Assembly: GCF_001280565.1 (NCBI RefSeq)
Contig: NZ_LGRO01000001.1
Span: forward strand, 3,038,001 to 3,102,000
From: Sulfobacillus thermosulfidooxidans
GTDB taxonomy: Bacteria; Bacillota; Sulfobacillia; Sulfobacillales; Sulfobacillaceae
Reading direction: 5' to 3'
Length of the DNA stretch: 64,000 bases
This document shows, in pieces, positions 9,044-16,748 of this stretch. Both the position numbers and the translations under genes were made by a program. The notes beneath the pieces were generated by a model. The model was not told where the DNA came from, ran no database searches, and worked only from the letters and a program-made list of their open reading frames with translations. How positions within the stretch are numbered: position 1 is the first letter of the stretch; every line of letters starts with the position of its first letter.

Positions 9044-9637
9044 GTGGACCGAGATACCAAAAAGTTTTGGCAAGAACGAAAACGCCAGATGATGGCAGGT
9101 AACCGTTCCCGACTGGGTCCGAGCGGATGGAATATCTCTCATCGGGTGACCGTGGCGTTGATTGCGATCGAAACTGTGGGATGGCTACTCGAGTCGTTTT
9201 TTCCGGGATTCATTTTACATTTATCCCAGTCGGGGGGGCGCGTCGCCCTCATCTTACTGGCAACCATCATGCCCGGAAGTCTCTTGGGTTTGGTTTTCGC
9301 GGCGTTTTTTATTTGGATTGTTGGATCACAGTTAGAGATTGTCGCAAAACCATGGCAATATCTCTTGGTCTTTTTTGGTGCGGGTATCGTGGGTTCTACG
9401 GTAATGACGATTATGGGGGGGCTAGGAGGAGCATTAGCTGCATTTGGTTTGGCTGGCGCCTATGTCTATGCCATGTCCCGATACAACTATGGTGCGGCTG
9501 TAAGATGGGCGCTATTTCTCTTGCTGATTAACGTGTTATTATCGGGGTTTCAGCCCGCGATTCTGCTCGGTATGGCGGGTTCGTTCGGTACAGGATTAGG
9601 GTTGGCTTGGACGACGGGTATTGGCGAAAGACGGTAA
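9044..9637 (+). CDS. Rhomboid-like membrane protein lacking the catalytic serine motif
   Basis: A 197-residue protein with a short basic N-terminus and about five to six hydrophobic segments. The overall plan and the Gly-rich segment GGLGGALAAFGLAGAY (around 132-147) look like the rhomboid TM4 region, whose active members read G-x-S-G-A. Here Leu replaces the catalytic Ser, and I see no TM6 histidine, so it would be an inactive relative or simply an unrelated small membrane protein. GTG 9044 follows AGGGGGG at 9027-9033. Confidence 0.5.
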   Translation: MDRDTKKFWQERKRQMMAGNRSRLGPSGWNISHRVTVALIAIETVGWLLESFFPGFILHLSQSGGRVALILLATIMPGSLLGLVFAAFFIWIVGSQLEIVAKPWQYLLVFFGAGIVGSTVMTIMGGLGGALAAFGLAGAYVYAMSRYNYGAAVRWALFLLLINVLLSGFQPAILLGMAGSFGTGLGLAWTTGIGERR

Positions 9638-9645
9638 TAATAATC

Positions 9646-9673
9646 CAGCTCTCCGAATCAAATCGGGGAGCTG
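9646..9673. terminator. Hairpin between convergent rhomboid-like and hsp20 genes
   Basis: Arms CAGCTCTCCGA (9646-9656) and TCGGGGAGCTG (9663-9673), 11 pairs with one G-U, loop of 6. It sits between two convergent stop codons. T-rich tracts on either side are weak, so terminator function is inferred from position. Confidence 0.6.
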
Positions 9674-9686
9674 TATACGAATCTTT

Positions 9687-10163
9687 TTACTCGTTTTCGA
9701 TAGGTATCGATTTGGCCGTGCGCACCGCTGTTTTAGGAATGGTTACCGTTAACACGCCACGTTTCAAGGAAGCACGCATGTGTTCTGTATCGGCATCTTG
9801 AGGTAAGGGAATTTCACGGTAAAATTTTCCGTAGACCCGTTCTGTCCCGTACATACGAGCTCGATTCACATGCCGTTCTTCCTGTTTTTCTCCACTCAAA
9901 ATTAGAGTGTGATCCTCAATGCTCACACTCATATCTTTAGCGTCTACACCCGGTACGTCAAAACGCACATAATAATTGGTATCGTCTTCAACTAAGTCTG
10001 CTGCCGGGGTCAGTAATGTGTCATAAGTCGTTGAGTCATGAAACCCCCAATTGAAAGTGCGTGTTAAACTATCGAAGAGTTGATTCATATCATTTTGCAA
10101 GCGAATAAACGGATCGCGAACATCGATAGTTTGTTGAGTTCTGCGAATCGGAAACAGACTCAT
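9687..10163 (-). CDS. Small heat shock protein, Hsp20 family
   Basis: A 158-residue alpha-crystallin-type chaperone that holds unfolding proteins in large oligomers in the cytoplasm. The alpha-crystallin domain spans about residues 45-145: PAADLVEDDTNYYVRFDVPGV, then a strand pair ending in the conserved A-x-L-K-x-G-V-L motif (ASLKRGVLTVTIPK). An upstream in-frame ATG (10178) exists, but GGAGGTGG just before 10163 decides the start. A strong sigma-A-like promoter lies upstream. No CIRCE dyad was found in the leader, so HrcA control is not supported. Confidence 0.93.
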   Translation of the reverse strand: MSLFPIRRTQQTIDVRDPFIRLQNDMNQLFDSLTRTFNWGFHDSTTYDTLLTPAADLVEDDTNYYVRFDVPGVDAKDMSVSIEDHTLILSGEKQEERHVNRARMYGTERVYGKFYREIPLPQDADTEHMRASLKRGVLTVTIPKTAVRTAKSIPIENE

Positions 10164-10213
10164 AACAACCACCTCCAATATCTGTCTTTGACTTTATTTG
10201 ACCTTACATTTTT

Positions 10214-10241
10214 ATAATAATCGCTTGGAGATTCTTGTCAA
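10214..10241 (-). promoter_or_regulatory. Sigma-A-type promoter of the hsp20 gene
   Basis: On the minus strand, TTGACA (10236-10241) and TATTAT (10214-10219) are separated by 16 bases, about 50 bases ahead of the hsp20 start codon. It overlaps the upstream candidate starts of the divergent GNAT gene. Confidence 0.65.
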
Positions 10242-10249
10242 GAAGGGAT

Positions 10250-10756
10250 GTGAAATTTTTGATATCTGATTCGTTGCTCATTGCGGCAGTTGTCACTCAT
10301 GAAGATCACGAATTCATCCGCGAGATCTGGCGCACACACTGGGGTGGGGCGGTGATGGTTTCTCGCGGTAAAATTTACCATATCTCTGAATTGTCCGCAT
10401 TGATTGCAAAGAAAGATGATAAATACAAAGGTGCACTGACCTATAGCGTTTGTGGTGAAGAATCTGAATGTATCACACTCAATGCTTTAACTCAGTATCA
10501 GGGTATTGGCACGGCGCTTGTTTTGGCATGGGAAAATTGGGCCCGCCAACATCATGTCAAACGGTTATGGCTTATCACCTCGAACGATAATTTAAAAGCG
10601 TTGCGGTTTTATCAAAAACGCGGATTCCGACTTTGCCGTATCTATCCTGGCGCGATTGATGCCGCGCGCTGTCAAAAACCTTCTATTCCTCTGTGGGGTG
10701 ACAAGGGCATTCCGATTCACGACGAAATAGAACTTGAAAAATGGCTGACAGTATGA
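10250..10756 (+). CDS. GNAT-family N-acetyltransferase
   Basis: About 168 residues with a GNAT acetyl-CoA fold. The acetyl-CoA loop is visible as QYQGIGTALV (R/Q-x-x-G-x-G/A), followed by the LITSNDNLKALRFYQKRGF block typical of motif B. The substrate is unknown. The frame is open from a TTG at 10235, but that lies in the hsp20 promoter. GTG 10250 and TTG 10259 are alternative starts near AGAAGGGA (10241-10248), and the exact start is uncertain. Confidence 0.8.
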   Translation: MKFLISDSLLIAAVVTHEDHEFIREIWRTHWGGAVMVSRGKIYHISELSALIAKKDDKYKGALTYSVCGEESECITLNALTQYQGIGTALVLAWENWARQHHVKRLWLITSNDNLKALRFYQKRGFRLCRIYPGAIDAARCQKPSIPLWGDKGIPIHDEIELEKWLTV

Positions 10757-10953
10757 AAGGAAGACCTTGAAAAAATTGGATGGCTTTTGTTTATTCCTTG
10801 GAATTAGGAATTAAGGATTATATAAATATAAGACATAAGATAAAAAATTTTATCGCTGTAGTTAATAAGCACTATGAAAAGTGATGGCGATAATATAGAA
10901 TGATCATAATCTAATGCCCGAACATTTTTTATTATCAGACCTGGGGAGGGATT
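10757..10953. other. AT-rich intergenic region without recognised gene
   Basis: Markedly AT-rich (runs such as ATATAAATATAAGACATAAGATAAAAAATTTTATC). No coding frame of note. It probably holds the promoter of the small gene that follows; I cannot fix -35 and -10 boxes with confidence. Confidence 0.4.
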
Positions 10954-11178
10954 ATGATGGCCATTCTCATTGTCGTTCTCACAGCAGCATTTGCGCCCAT
11001 TTTCATTGCTCTTTTTGGTTCTAGCCTATGGTCTTTCATGAAACATCTTGTGTGGACGGCTTTAATCCATCCCTCAAACCAAGTTATTGTATTACCGGGG
11101 GGATGGCGCCGCAAAGCGGCGTGGTTTGTCCGTCCTTCGAAAAAACCATTGCCTCCAGAAGAACGGGATGTGTCCTAA
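10954..11178 (+). CDS. Small membrane protein of unknown function
   Basis: A 74-residue protein: one long hydrophobic N-terminal segment (MAILIVVLTAAFAPIFIALFG) followed by a second weaker one and a basic C-terminal tail (GGWRRKAAWFVRPSKK). A good ribosome site, GGGGAGGG, stands 5 bases before ATG 10954. No family recognised. Confidence 0.55.
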   Translation: MMAILIVVLTAAFAPIFIALFGSSLWSFMKHLVWTALIHPSNQVIVLPGGWRRKAAWFVRPSKKPLPPEERDVS

Positions 11179-11196
11179 GGACGTTTAAATTCCTTC

Positions 11197-11835
11197 TCAT
11201 GACTGGGCCCATGACGGCAGAGGAAGCGGGAGCCCTTTATTGGGAGGCATTAAGAGATTTTCTGGTGTTAAAAAAGACGGTTCGGGATTAATGATGAGAT
11301 ACGTGGGAATCCATTGGCCTTGCCACTGCCAGAGACTTACGAGCTGCACCCAACCCAATTTGCGAGATTTAACGACAACCCCAAGAACGATGGTGTGGGG
11401 ACGGGTCTGCATGGCCATCATAAAGCCTGCCAATGAAGCGTGTGGAGTTTGATTTTGATACCATGAGGCGATGGATGGCGACACACTGACGTGCGCAGGT
11501 GCAGCTTTGTGCTGGACGAAATTGTTCGCCCAAGCCAGCATCGTGCGCCACGGCAATGGTAACGCGCCTGGGACGCGTGGTGACATCGTCATAGGCTGCC
11601 ACGTGATCTCTTTTCCATGGCTTTGGCCAAAATACATACTGCCATGGACCAAGACGGGCCAGACCCACCATGTTTGCTTAGGATCTTGTGGATTAGCAAC
11701 AATCCACGGAAGCCATTTAGGAGTGGTGTGCGAGGAGGTCAATAATCCAGGGATGCCATGTTGGATCCATTGATGGGTCCACGGTGCATAAGGATCACTG
11801 ACATTCACAACCTGTTTGCGAGCATGAACTCCCAA
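11197..11835 (-). CDS. Hypothetical Trp-rich protein, probably N-terminally frameshifted
   Basis: An open frame of 212 residues from a TTG at 11835 without a ribosome site. It is rich in Trp and Pro and I recognise no family. Upstream of the TTG the same frame continues to about 11924 and encodes a clean hydrophobic stretch (CQPVVLIVAIVIGIVIGEQY) that looks like a membrane anchor but contains no standard start. An ATG at 11919-11921 with GAGGGG just upstream is one base out of frame, separated only by a TTTT run (plus strand AAAA, 11913-11916). One extra T there would give a 241-residue anchored protein. See findings. Confidence 0.5.
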   Translation of the reverse strand: MGVHARKQVVNVSDPYAPWTHQWIQHGIPGLLTSSHTTPKWLPWIVANPQDPKQTWWVWPVLVHGSMYFGQSHGKEITWQPMTMSPRVPGALPLPWRTMLAWANNFVQHKAAPAHVSVSPSIASWYQNQTPHASLAGFMMAMQTRPHTIVLGVVVKSRKLGWVQLVSLWQWQGQWIPTYLIINPEPSFLTPENLLMPPNKGLPLPLPSWAQS

Positions 11836-12085
11836 AAGCGTGGGGAGGGATTGATATTGTTCTCCAATGACGATACCTATTACGATAGCGACTATTAAAA
11901 CAACTGGCTGGCAAAATCCATTTTCCCCTCTTCATCGTTCGCGTTCCCCCAACCCTGCGACACATTGCGGTCTTGATTATAGTCCATGACGTACCGGAGG
12001 TGTTTTGATGGTATGTCCCGGGATTAATTTTCTAAACCCGTCAGAGATACCAGTATAGTGAGAATGATTAACCATGATGGTGTCA

Positions 12086-12421
12086 TTAAATGAGATGGAT
12101 ATAGCGTTCCACCGGGAGAGAGAAGACAATTGCGCCACCCACCACAACGGTAGTGGGGTATGCATAGATATCAGGATGAAGGGTGACGTAGCCTTTTTGT
12201 GCGAGTATCTCACGTTCGTGGCTATGTTGTTCAATTATGGACAAAATGGCAGGAATTAGTGCCTTATCCGTTCCAATCATGAAGGTGGTATTGCCCAGGT
12301 TAAGAAAGGCGCCCCGGCTGGTGATTTGCGTAAAGCGAATATGGTTCTGTGTTAAGGCTTTCGCTACAGCTGGAGCGTCTGGGGATTGAACAATAATAAA
12401 AAGCAATCGATTGACAATCAT
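12086..12421 (-). CDS. darA: DarA-type cyclic-di-AMP receptor (PII-like, DUF970)
   Basis: About 111 residues. The family text is clear: an opening LLFIIVQSPDAPAVAKAL, the ligand-loop block RGAFLNLGNTTFMIGTD, and a C-terminal VVVGGAIVFSLPVERY strand. In Bacillus and Staphylococcus this PII-like trimer (DarA/PstA) binds c-di-AMP and passes the signal to unknown partners. The frame opens at 12430, but ATG 12421 is better placed relative to TAGGATG. It stands alone, downstream of the exporter genes on the same strand, with a 170-base gap. Confidence 0.9.
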   Translation of the reverse strand: MIVNRLLFIIVQSPDAPAVAKALTQNHIRFTQITSRGAFLNLGNTTFMIGTDKALIPAILSIIEQHSHEREILAQKGYVTLHPDIYAYPTTVVVGGAIVFSLPVERYIHLI

Positions 12422-12594
12422 AATCGTCATCCTATCTTGTCGTATGCCATTGAGCGTTGGGATGGTATTAGGTTATGGATAGAAAATAATGACAATCAAT
12501 CTATTTCTATCATAATCGAAAGCCCAAAACAGGCATAGGAGAGAAAAATCTAGACACAACTTCTGAAATCCCCGAGGAAACATCTTTTTACTCT

Positions 12595-14373
12595 TTACTT
12601 TGTTTGTCCCTGTTGCAATAAATACATCTTGTAGTAAAGACCTTGGCGGGCGAGTAATTCCTGGTGTGTCCCTTGTTCTACGATTTCTCCGTGATGTAAC
12701 ACGATGATGAGATCGGCGTCCTGAATTGTTGACAGCCGGTGCGCGATGGCGATCGTCGTGCGGCCGTGGCGCATCTGGGTCAGCGCTTGTTGTATGGCGT
12801 CTTCCGTTTCGGTATCAACACTGGCCGTCGCTTCATCAAGAGCCAAAATTACTGGATTGATCGCCATCGTCCGGGCAAATGAGAGTAATTGGCGCTGACC
12901 GGTTGATAAGGTGGCACCACGCTCTCCAATGGGCGCATGATAGCCCTCGGGGAGTTGGCGAATAAATTTGTCCGCTTGGACAAATTGTGCTGCTTGGATG
13001 ACGTCATCATCTGAAATGAAGTGATTGCCTAAACGAATATTGGATGTAATATCTCCAAAGAACAGAAAGGGTTCTTGCAAGACCAAACCCATCTTTCGCC
13101 GTAGTTCCTGAGAGGAATACTGGCGCAAATCGACGCCGTCAATATAAATGTGGCCTCGTTCTACGGGATAAAACCGCATTAATAAATTGATGATAGAACT
13201 TTTGCCACTGCCGGTATGCCCCACAATTGCTACCGTTTGACCGGGATGCGCGGTAAAACTGATATGCTTCAGCACATCGGTTTGCCCGTCATAAGAGAAA
13301 GACACATCGTCAAAGACCACTTCGCCGTGGGTAATCTGGGGCTGATCGTCACCGATTTTTCGGGGAGCCAATTCATTATGGTCGAGAATTTGAAAAACAC
13401 GTTCAGCCGATACCATCGCCTGTTGAAAGAAATTTAACCGTTGCATCATGTTATTGATGGGCTCAAAAAATCGGCTTAAATAGGCAACAAATGCATAAAG
13501 TACCCCAATATTGACAGCGTGCGCAAAAGAGGAAATTCCAAAATACCACAGGATGAAAATGAGGGTCAAAGAATATATGACATCATTTAAGGGACGCAAT
13601 AACAAGCTATTCAATTGCATATTACGAAAGCGAGCCATGCGGTATGCATCATTGATTTGTCCAAATTCCCGCCGCATCCGGCGCTCTTGGCGCATGGATT
13701 GAATAATCGCCATGCCTTGCAATGACTCGTTAAGCTTGGCATTGAGTAAGGCAAGCTGTTGACGTGCACGGTGAAAGACTGGCGAGCTTACCTTTCGGTA
13801 TAAGGCCATCACTCCAATTAAGACGGGCACTAAAATGAGACAATACAATGCTAACTGTGCATTTAACGAAAACATTGCGATAAGGATGCCGCCTAAGACC
13901 GTCACGTTTTGAACAAAGGTTGAGAGCACGGTCATGAACATTTCCAAAATGGACTGCGTATCATTTGTAATTCGAGAGACAATGACTCCAACGGGTGTGC
14001 GGTCGAAAAATGAGAGAGCAATTTCCTGCGCTTTGTCAAATAGTTCAATACGCAAACGTTGAATAATGTCTAAAGCAAGGATTTGAAACAGTTGCAATTG
14101 GATGATGTTAAGAATAGCGGTGACAATAACTAAACTCAGATACAAACTCGCCAATTCTGCTAACACGATCCGGGGAAAATGCCGGGGAATCAAATATTGA
14201 TCGAGAAAAATCTTAATCAAAATCGGTTGAATGACATCGGTTGCCGTGGCTGCCATTAAGACAAAAAATGCCAACAACAGTTTTCGGCGGTAGGGAAGTA
14301 AATATCCTAGCAATCGACGAAAAGTCCCTGTCGGCACAGCGATGGATGAAGATTGACTGCCTTCTAGAATCAT
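12595..14373 (-). CDS. ABC exporter half-transporter (YheH-like), canonical Walker B
   Basis: A 592-residue fused TMD-NBD exporter subunit. Six transmembrane segments span about residues 1-320, then the ATPase domain: Walker A VGHTGSGKSS, Walker B VILALDEATASVD with the catalytic Glu present, but a signature changed to LSTGQRQ instead of LSGGQ. The ATG overlaps the stop of the preceding half-transporter by 4 bases (ATGA), so both subunits are co-translated. The pattern of one degenerate and one canonical site matches heterodimeric drug/lipid exporters such as YheI/YheH and BmrC/BmrD. The substrate is unknown. Confidence 0.9.
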   Translation of the reverse strand: MILEGSQSSSIAVPTGTFRRLLGYLLPYRRKLLLAFFVLMAATATDVIQPILIKIFLDQYLIPRHFPRIVLAELASLYLSLVIVTAILNIIQLQLFQILALDIIQRLRIELFDKAQEIALSFFDRTPVGVIVSRITNDTQSILEMFMTVLSTFVQNVTVLGGILIAMFSLNAQLALYCLILVPVLIGVMALYRKVSSPVFHRARQQLALLNAKLNESLQGMAIIQSMRQERRMRREFGQINDAYRMARFRNMQLNSLLLRPLNDVIYSLTLIFILWYFGISSFAHAVNIGVLYAFVAYLSRFFEPINNMMQRLNFFQQAMVSAERVFQILDHNELAPRKIGDDQPQITHGEVVFDDVSFSYDGQTDVLKHISFTAHPGQTVAIVGHTGSGKSSIINLLMRFYPVERGHIYIDGVDLRQYSSQELRRKMGLVLQEPFLFFGDITSNIRLGNHFISDDDVIQAAQFVQADKFIRQLPEGYHAPIGERGATLSTGQRQLLSFARTMAINPVILALDEATASVDTETEDAIQQALTQMRHGRTTIAIAHRLSTIQDADLIIVLHHGEIVEQGTHQELLARQGLYYKMYLLQQGQTK

Positions 14374-16130
14374 ACTTCAATACCTCCTTGCTCGACCTGG
14401 GTTTCAAGTTGCTGGCGTCGGTACATGTCCCAATACCGTCCTCCTAGACCCCATAAGCTGTCATGCGTTCCGCGTTCCACAATAGTGCCGTTTTCGAGCA
14501 CAATGATTTGATCCGCGTGTTCCACCGTGCGCAGTCGATGAGTGGCGATGATCGTGGTGCGTCCTTGCCGGTTCTCTTTAATACTGTTCAAAATATGGGT
14601 CTCTGTGCGGGCATCAACCGCTGAGAGTGTATCGTCCAGCAATAAGATCTCGGCATCTTGGAGTAAGGCTCGTGCAATAGATATCCGCTGTTTTTGTCCT
14701 CCCGATAAATTGGTACCGCGCTCGCCTACTACGGTTTCAAATCCCTGAGGAAATTGTTGAATGTCTTCGAGGATACTTGCGAGATAGGCGGCGTTGACAA
14801 TCTCGTCATGGGTCGCATCGGGTTTTCCAAAAGCAATGTTTTGGGCCACGGTTTCCGAAAAGATGAAAGCGTCTTGTGGTGCATAAGCAATGCTTTGGCG
14901 TAAGGCGTCTAATGTGACATCGTATATCGATACATTGCCAATGAGAATATCCCCTTCGCCAGCCTTCAAATCAAACTCGCGTAATAGCAGGCGGAGCAAA
15001 GTTGTTTTCCCAGAGCCGGTACGGCCAACAATGCCGAGTGTTTGCCCTTTTTCAATTTCTAAGACGATGTCTTTGAGAACTGGGCGATCATGTTCTGGAT
15101 AACAAAAATGGTGAATATCAAAAATGACCCGTCCCGTCGGTACCACATTTACCGCATGTGGACGGTTTGTCACTGCGGGTGGGATTGCTAGCAATTGTTT
15201 AACACGTTCGTAGGATGCACTCCCGCGTTCGACGATATTAAATAAGAAACCAAAAGCCAACATGGGCCAGATTAATTGGCCAAGATAGAGTGTAAAAGTT
15301 GTCAGGTTCCCCAAATTTAACGATCCATGCACAACAAACCATGCTCCAACGGCAATAGACAAAAAATATGAAAGTCCAACAATGACCGATATTGTGGGAT
15401 CGAACAAGGAGTCAATGCGGGCGACGGCAACACTTTTGTCCACGACATCACGGGAAAGAGCTACGAAATTTTCCCGTTCCCACTTTTCCTGACCAAATGC
15501 GCGCACGACACGGATTCCCGATACATATTCTTGAACACGGTCATTGATGTCAGAGAATGCGGCCTGCGCCAAATAAAAACGGTCATGAAGCATCTTGCCA
15601 TAGCGAGTCACCGCGTAGGCCATGAGCGGCATCGGAAGCAATGAAATAATCGTGAGCTTCCAATTGATAAAAGCCATGGTCGTAATAACGACACTCCCGG
15701 TGGTAAGGGAATCGACGAATGTGAGCACGCCTTCGGAAGCGGTGTCTTGAATCGCTTGGACATCATTGGTTGAGTGGGCCATGAGATCGCCGATACGCTT
15801 ATGATGGTAAAATTCCGGAGACATGAGGGTGAAATGATCATAAAGCCTAGTCCGGAGTTCTGCGCCTAGTTGAATGGCTCCTCCAAATAATAAAATGCGC
15901 CACAAATACCGAATGGCATAGGTGATCAAGGCGGTGATCAAAATAATGAGCAGATCATCGTCAAGTTTTCCGCGCGTGAGTGTGTGATGCGTTAAATCGT
16001 TAATGATCAGTCCAACAATACGCGGAGGAATCAAGGATAGAAGAGCAACCATCATAAGGAGCAAAATACCCACAATATATCGAGTCGGATGACGGCGAAA
16101 GAACCACATCAGATCCAAAAAAACGCGCAC
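14370..16130 (-). CDS. ABC exporter half-transporter (YheI-like), degenerate catalytic site
   Basis: A 586-residue partner of the following gene. The TMD is in the first ~320 residues. The NBD has Walker A GRTGSGKTT, signature LSGGQKQRISIARA and Walker B ILLLDDTLSAVD, with Asp where the catalytic Glu normally stands, the hallmark of the non-hydrolysing site in heterodimeric exporters. GTG start at 16130, preceded by GAAAGGAC. It is the first gene of a two-gene operon. Confidence 0.9.
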   Translation of the reverse strand: MRVFLDLMWFFRRHPTRYIVGILLLMMVALLSLIPPRIVGLIINDLTHHTLTRGKLDDDLLIILITALITYAIRYLWRILLFGGAIQLGAELRTRLYDHFTLMSPEFYHHKRIGDLMAHSTNDVQAIQDTASEGVLTFVDSLTTGSVVITTMAFINWKLTIISLLPMPLMAYAVTRYGKMLHDRFYLAQAAFSDINDRVQEYVSGIRVVRAFGQEKWERENFVALSRDVVDKSVAVARIDSLFDPTISVIVGLSYFLSIAVGAWFVVHGSLNLGNLTTFTLYLGQLIWPMLAFGFLFNIVERGSASYERVKQLLAIPPAVTNRPHAVNVVPTGRVIFDIHHFCYPEHDRPVLKDIVLEIEKGQTLGIVGRTGSGKTTLLRLLLREFDLKAGEGDILIGNVSIYDVTLDALRQSIAYAPQDAFIFSETVAQNIAFGKPDATHDEIVNAAYLASILEDIQQFPQGFETVVGERGTNLSGGQKQRISIARALLQDAEILLLDDTLSAVDARTETHILNSIKENRQGRTTIIATHRLRTVEHADQIIVLENGTIVERGTHDSLWGLGGRYWDMYRRQQLETQVEQGGIEV

Positions 16131-16748
16131 GATATTGTCCTTTCTGGTTTTCCAACCACAGGAAAAACACCTTAAAATCTTATTACATACCAGTTAGCCT
16201 GAACAACTGTCGTCACGATGTCGCTAACTCATGTCGCCTTGCAATATGGTAATGGTTCATTGAGTTCACGAAAGTACAAAAACAGACTGCCAATCAGAAA
16301 GCGAGACATCGATTATTTTATCACTTTGTCTCAGCCAATCTGCTAGCGTTTAGGGATTCTAAGGCTAAAGACTTAGCAAATTTCTTGATTTTGTTGGGTT
16401 TTGTTCGTGGCGTTTCGAACAAAAACGGTGAGTTATATGAGATTTTAGGGTTCGTTGTGTGATTTTCGGTCTAGTATTGTGACAAGATCAAGATGGTCTG
16501 TGGCCAAGCCCGCTTGTAGCAGTTAAAGGTCCATGATATTTAAGATAAGGCATTTCGACTATTAGATTAGCGCGATGTCCTCCCTTATCATATTAAGAAC
16601 ATCAGACATTATGATGCTTTCCCGAAGCCTGCTGTTTTCGTTGCAACCGGTGCTGATAACTAAGACATGAAACCAAGCCACTTCCGTTACTGAAAACTGG
16701 CTTGGTTTCAACGTCATAAATAAAACGGGGGAACAAGGCAGTAATTTT
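16131..16748. other. 618-base intergenic region, no gene recognised
   Basis: No credible open frame on either strand. It must contain the promoter of the exporter operon (minus strand). The only clear structure is the inverted repeat listed at 16669-16709, about 40 bases downstream of the sedolisin gene. Confidence 0.5.
16669..16709 (-). terminator. Perfect 12-base inverted repeat downstream of sedolisin
   Basis: GAAACCAAGCCA (16669-16680) and TGGCTTGGTTTC (16698-16709) pair perfectly around a 17-base loop. It lies 40-80 bases after the protease stop codon on the minus strand. No T-tract follows, so termination is only a guess from position. Confidence 0.45.

Noticed and set aside
8912-9142. 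Minus-strand frame of 76 residues
   Set aside because: Lies over the promoter and start of the rhomboid-like gene; no family features.
10164-10240. CIRCE operator for HrcA upstream of hsp20
   Set aside because: The TTAGCACTC-N9-GAGTGCTAA dyad is absent.
12014-12067. Tiny plus-strand frame (17 codons) behind GGAGG at about 12000
   Set aside because: It has a good ribosome site, but no gene follows on the plus strand that it could lead, and the peptide is not recognisable.
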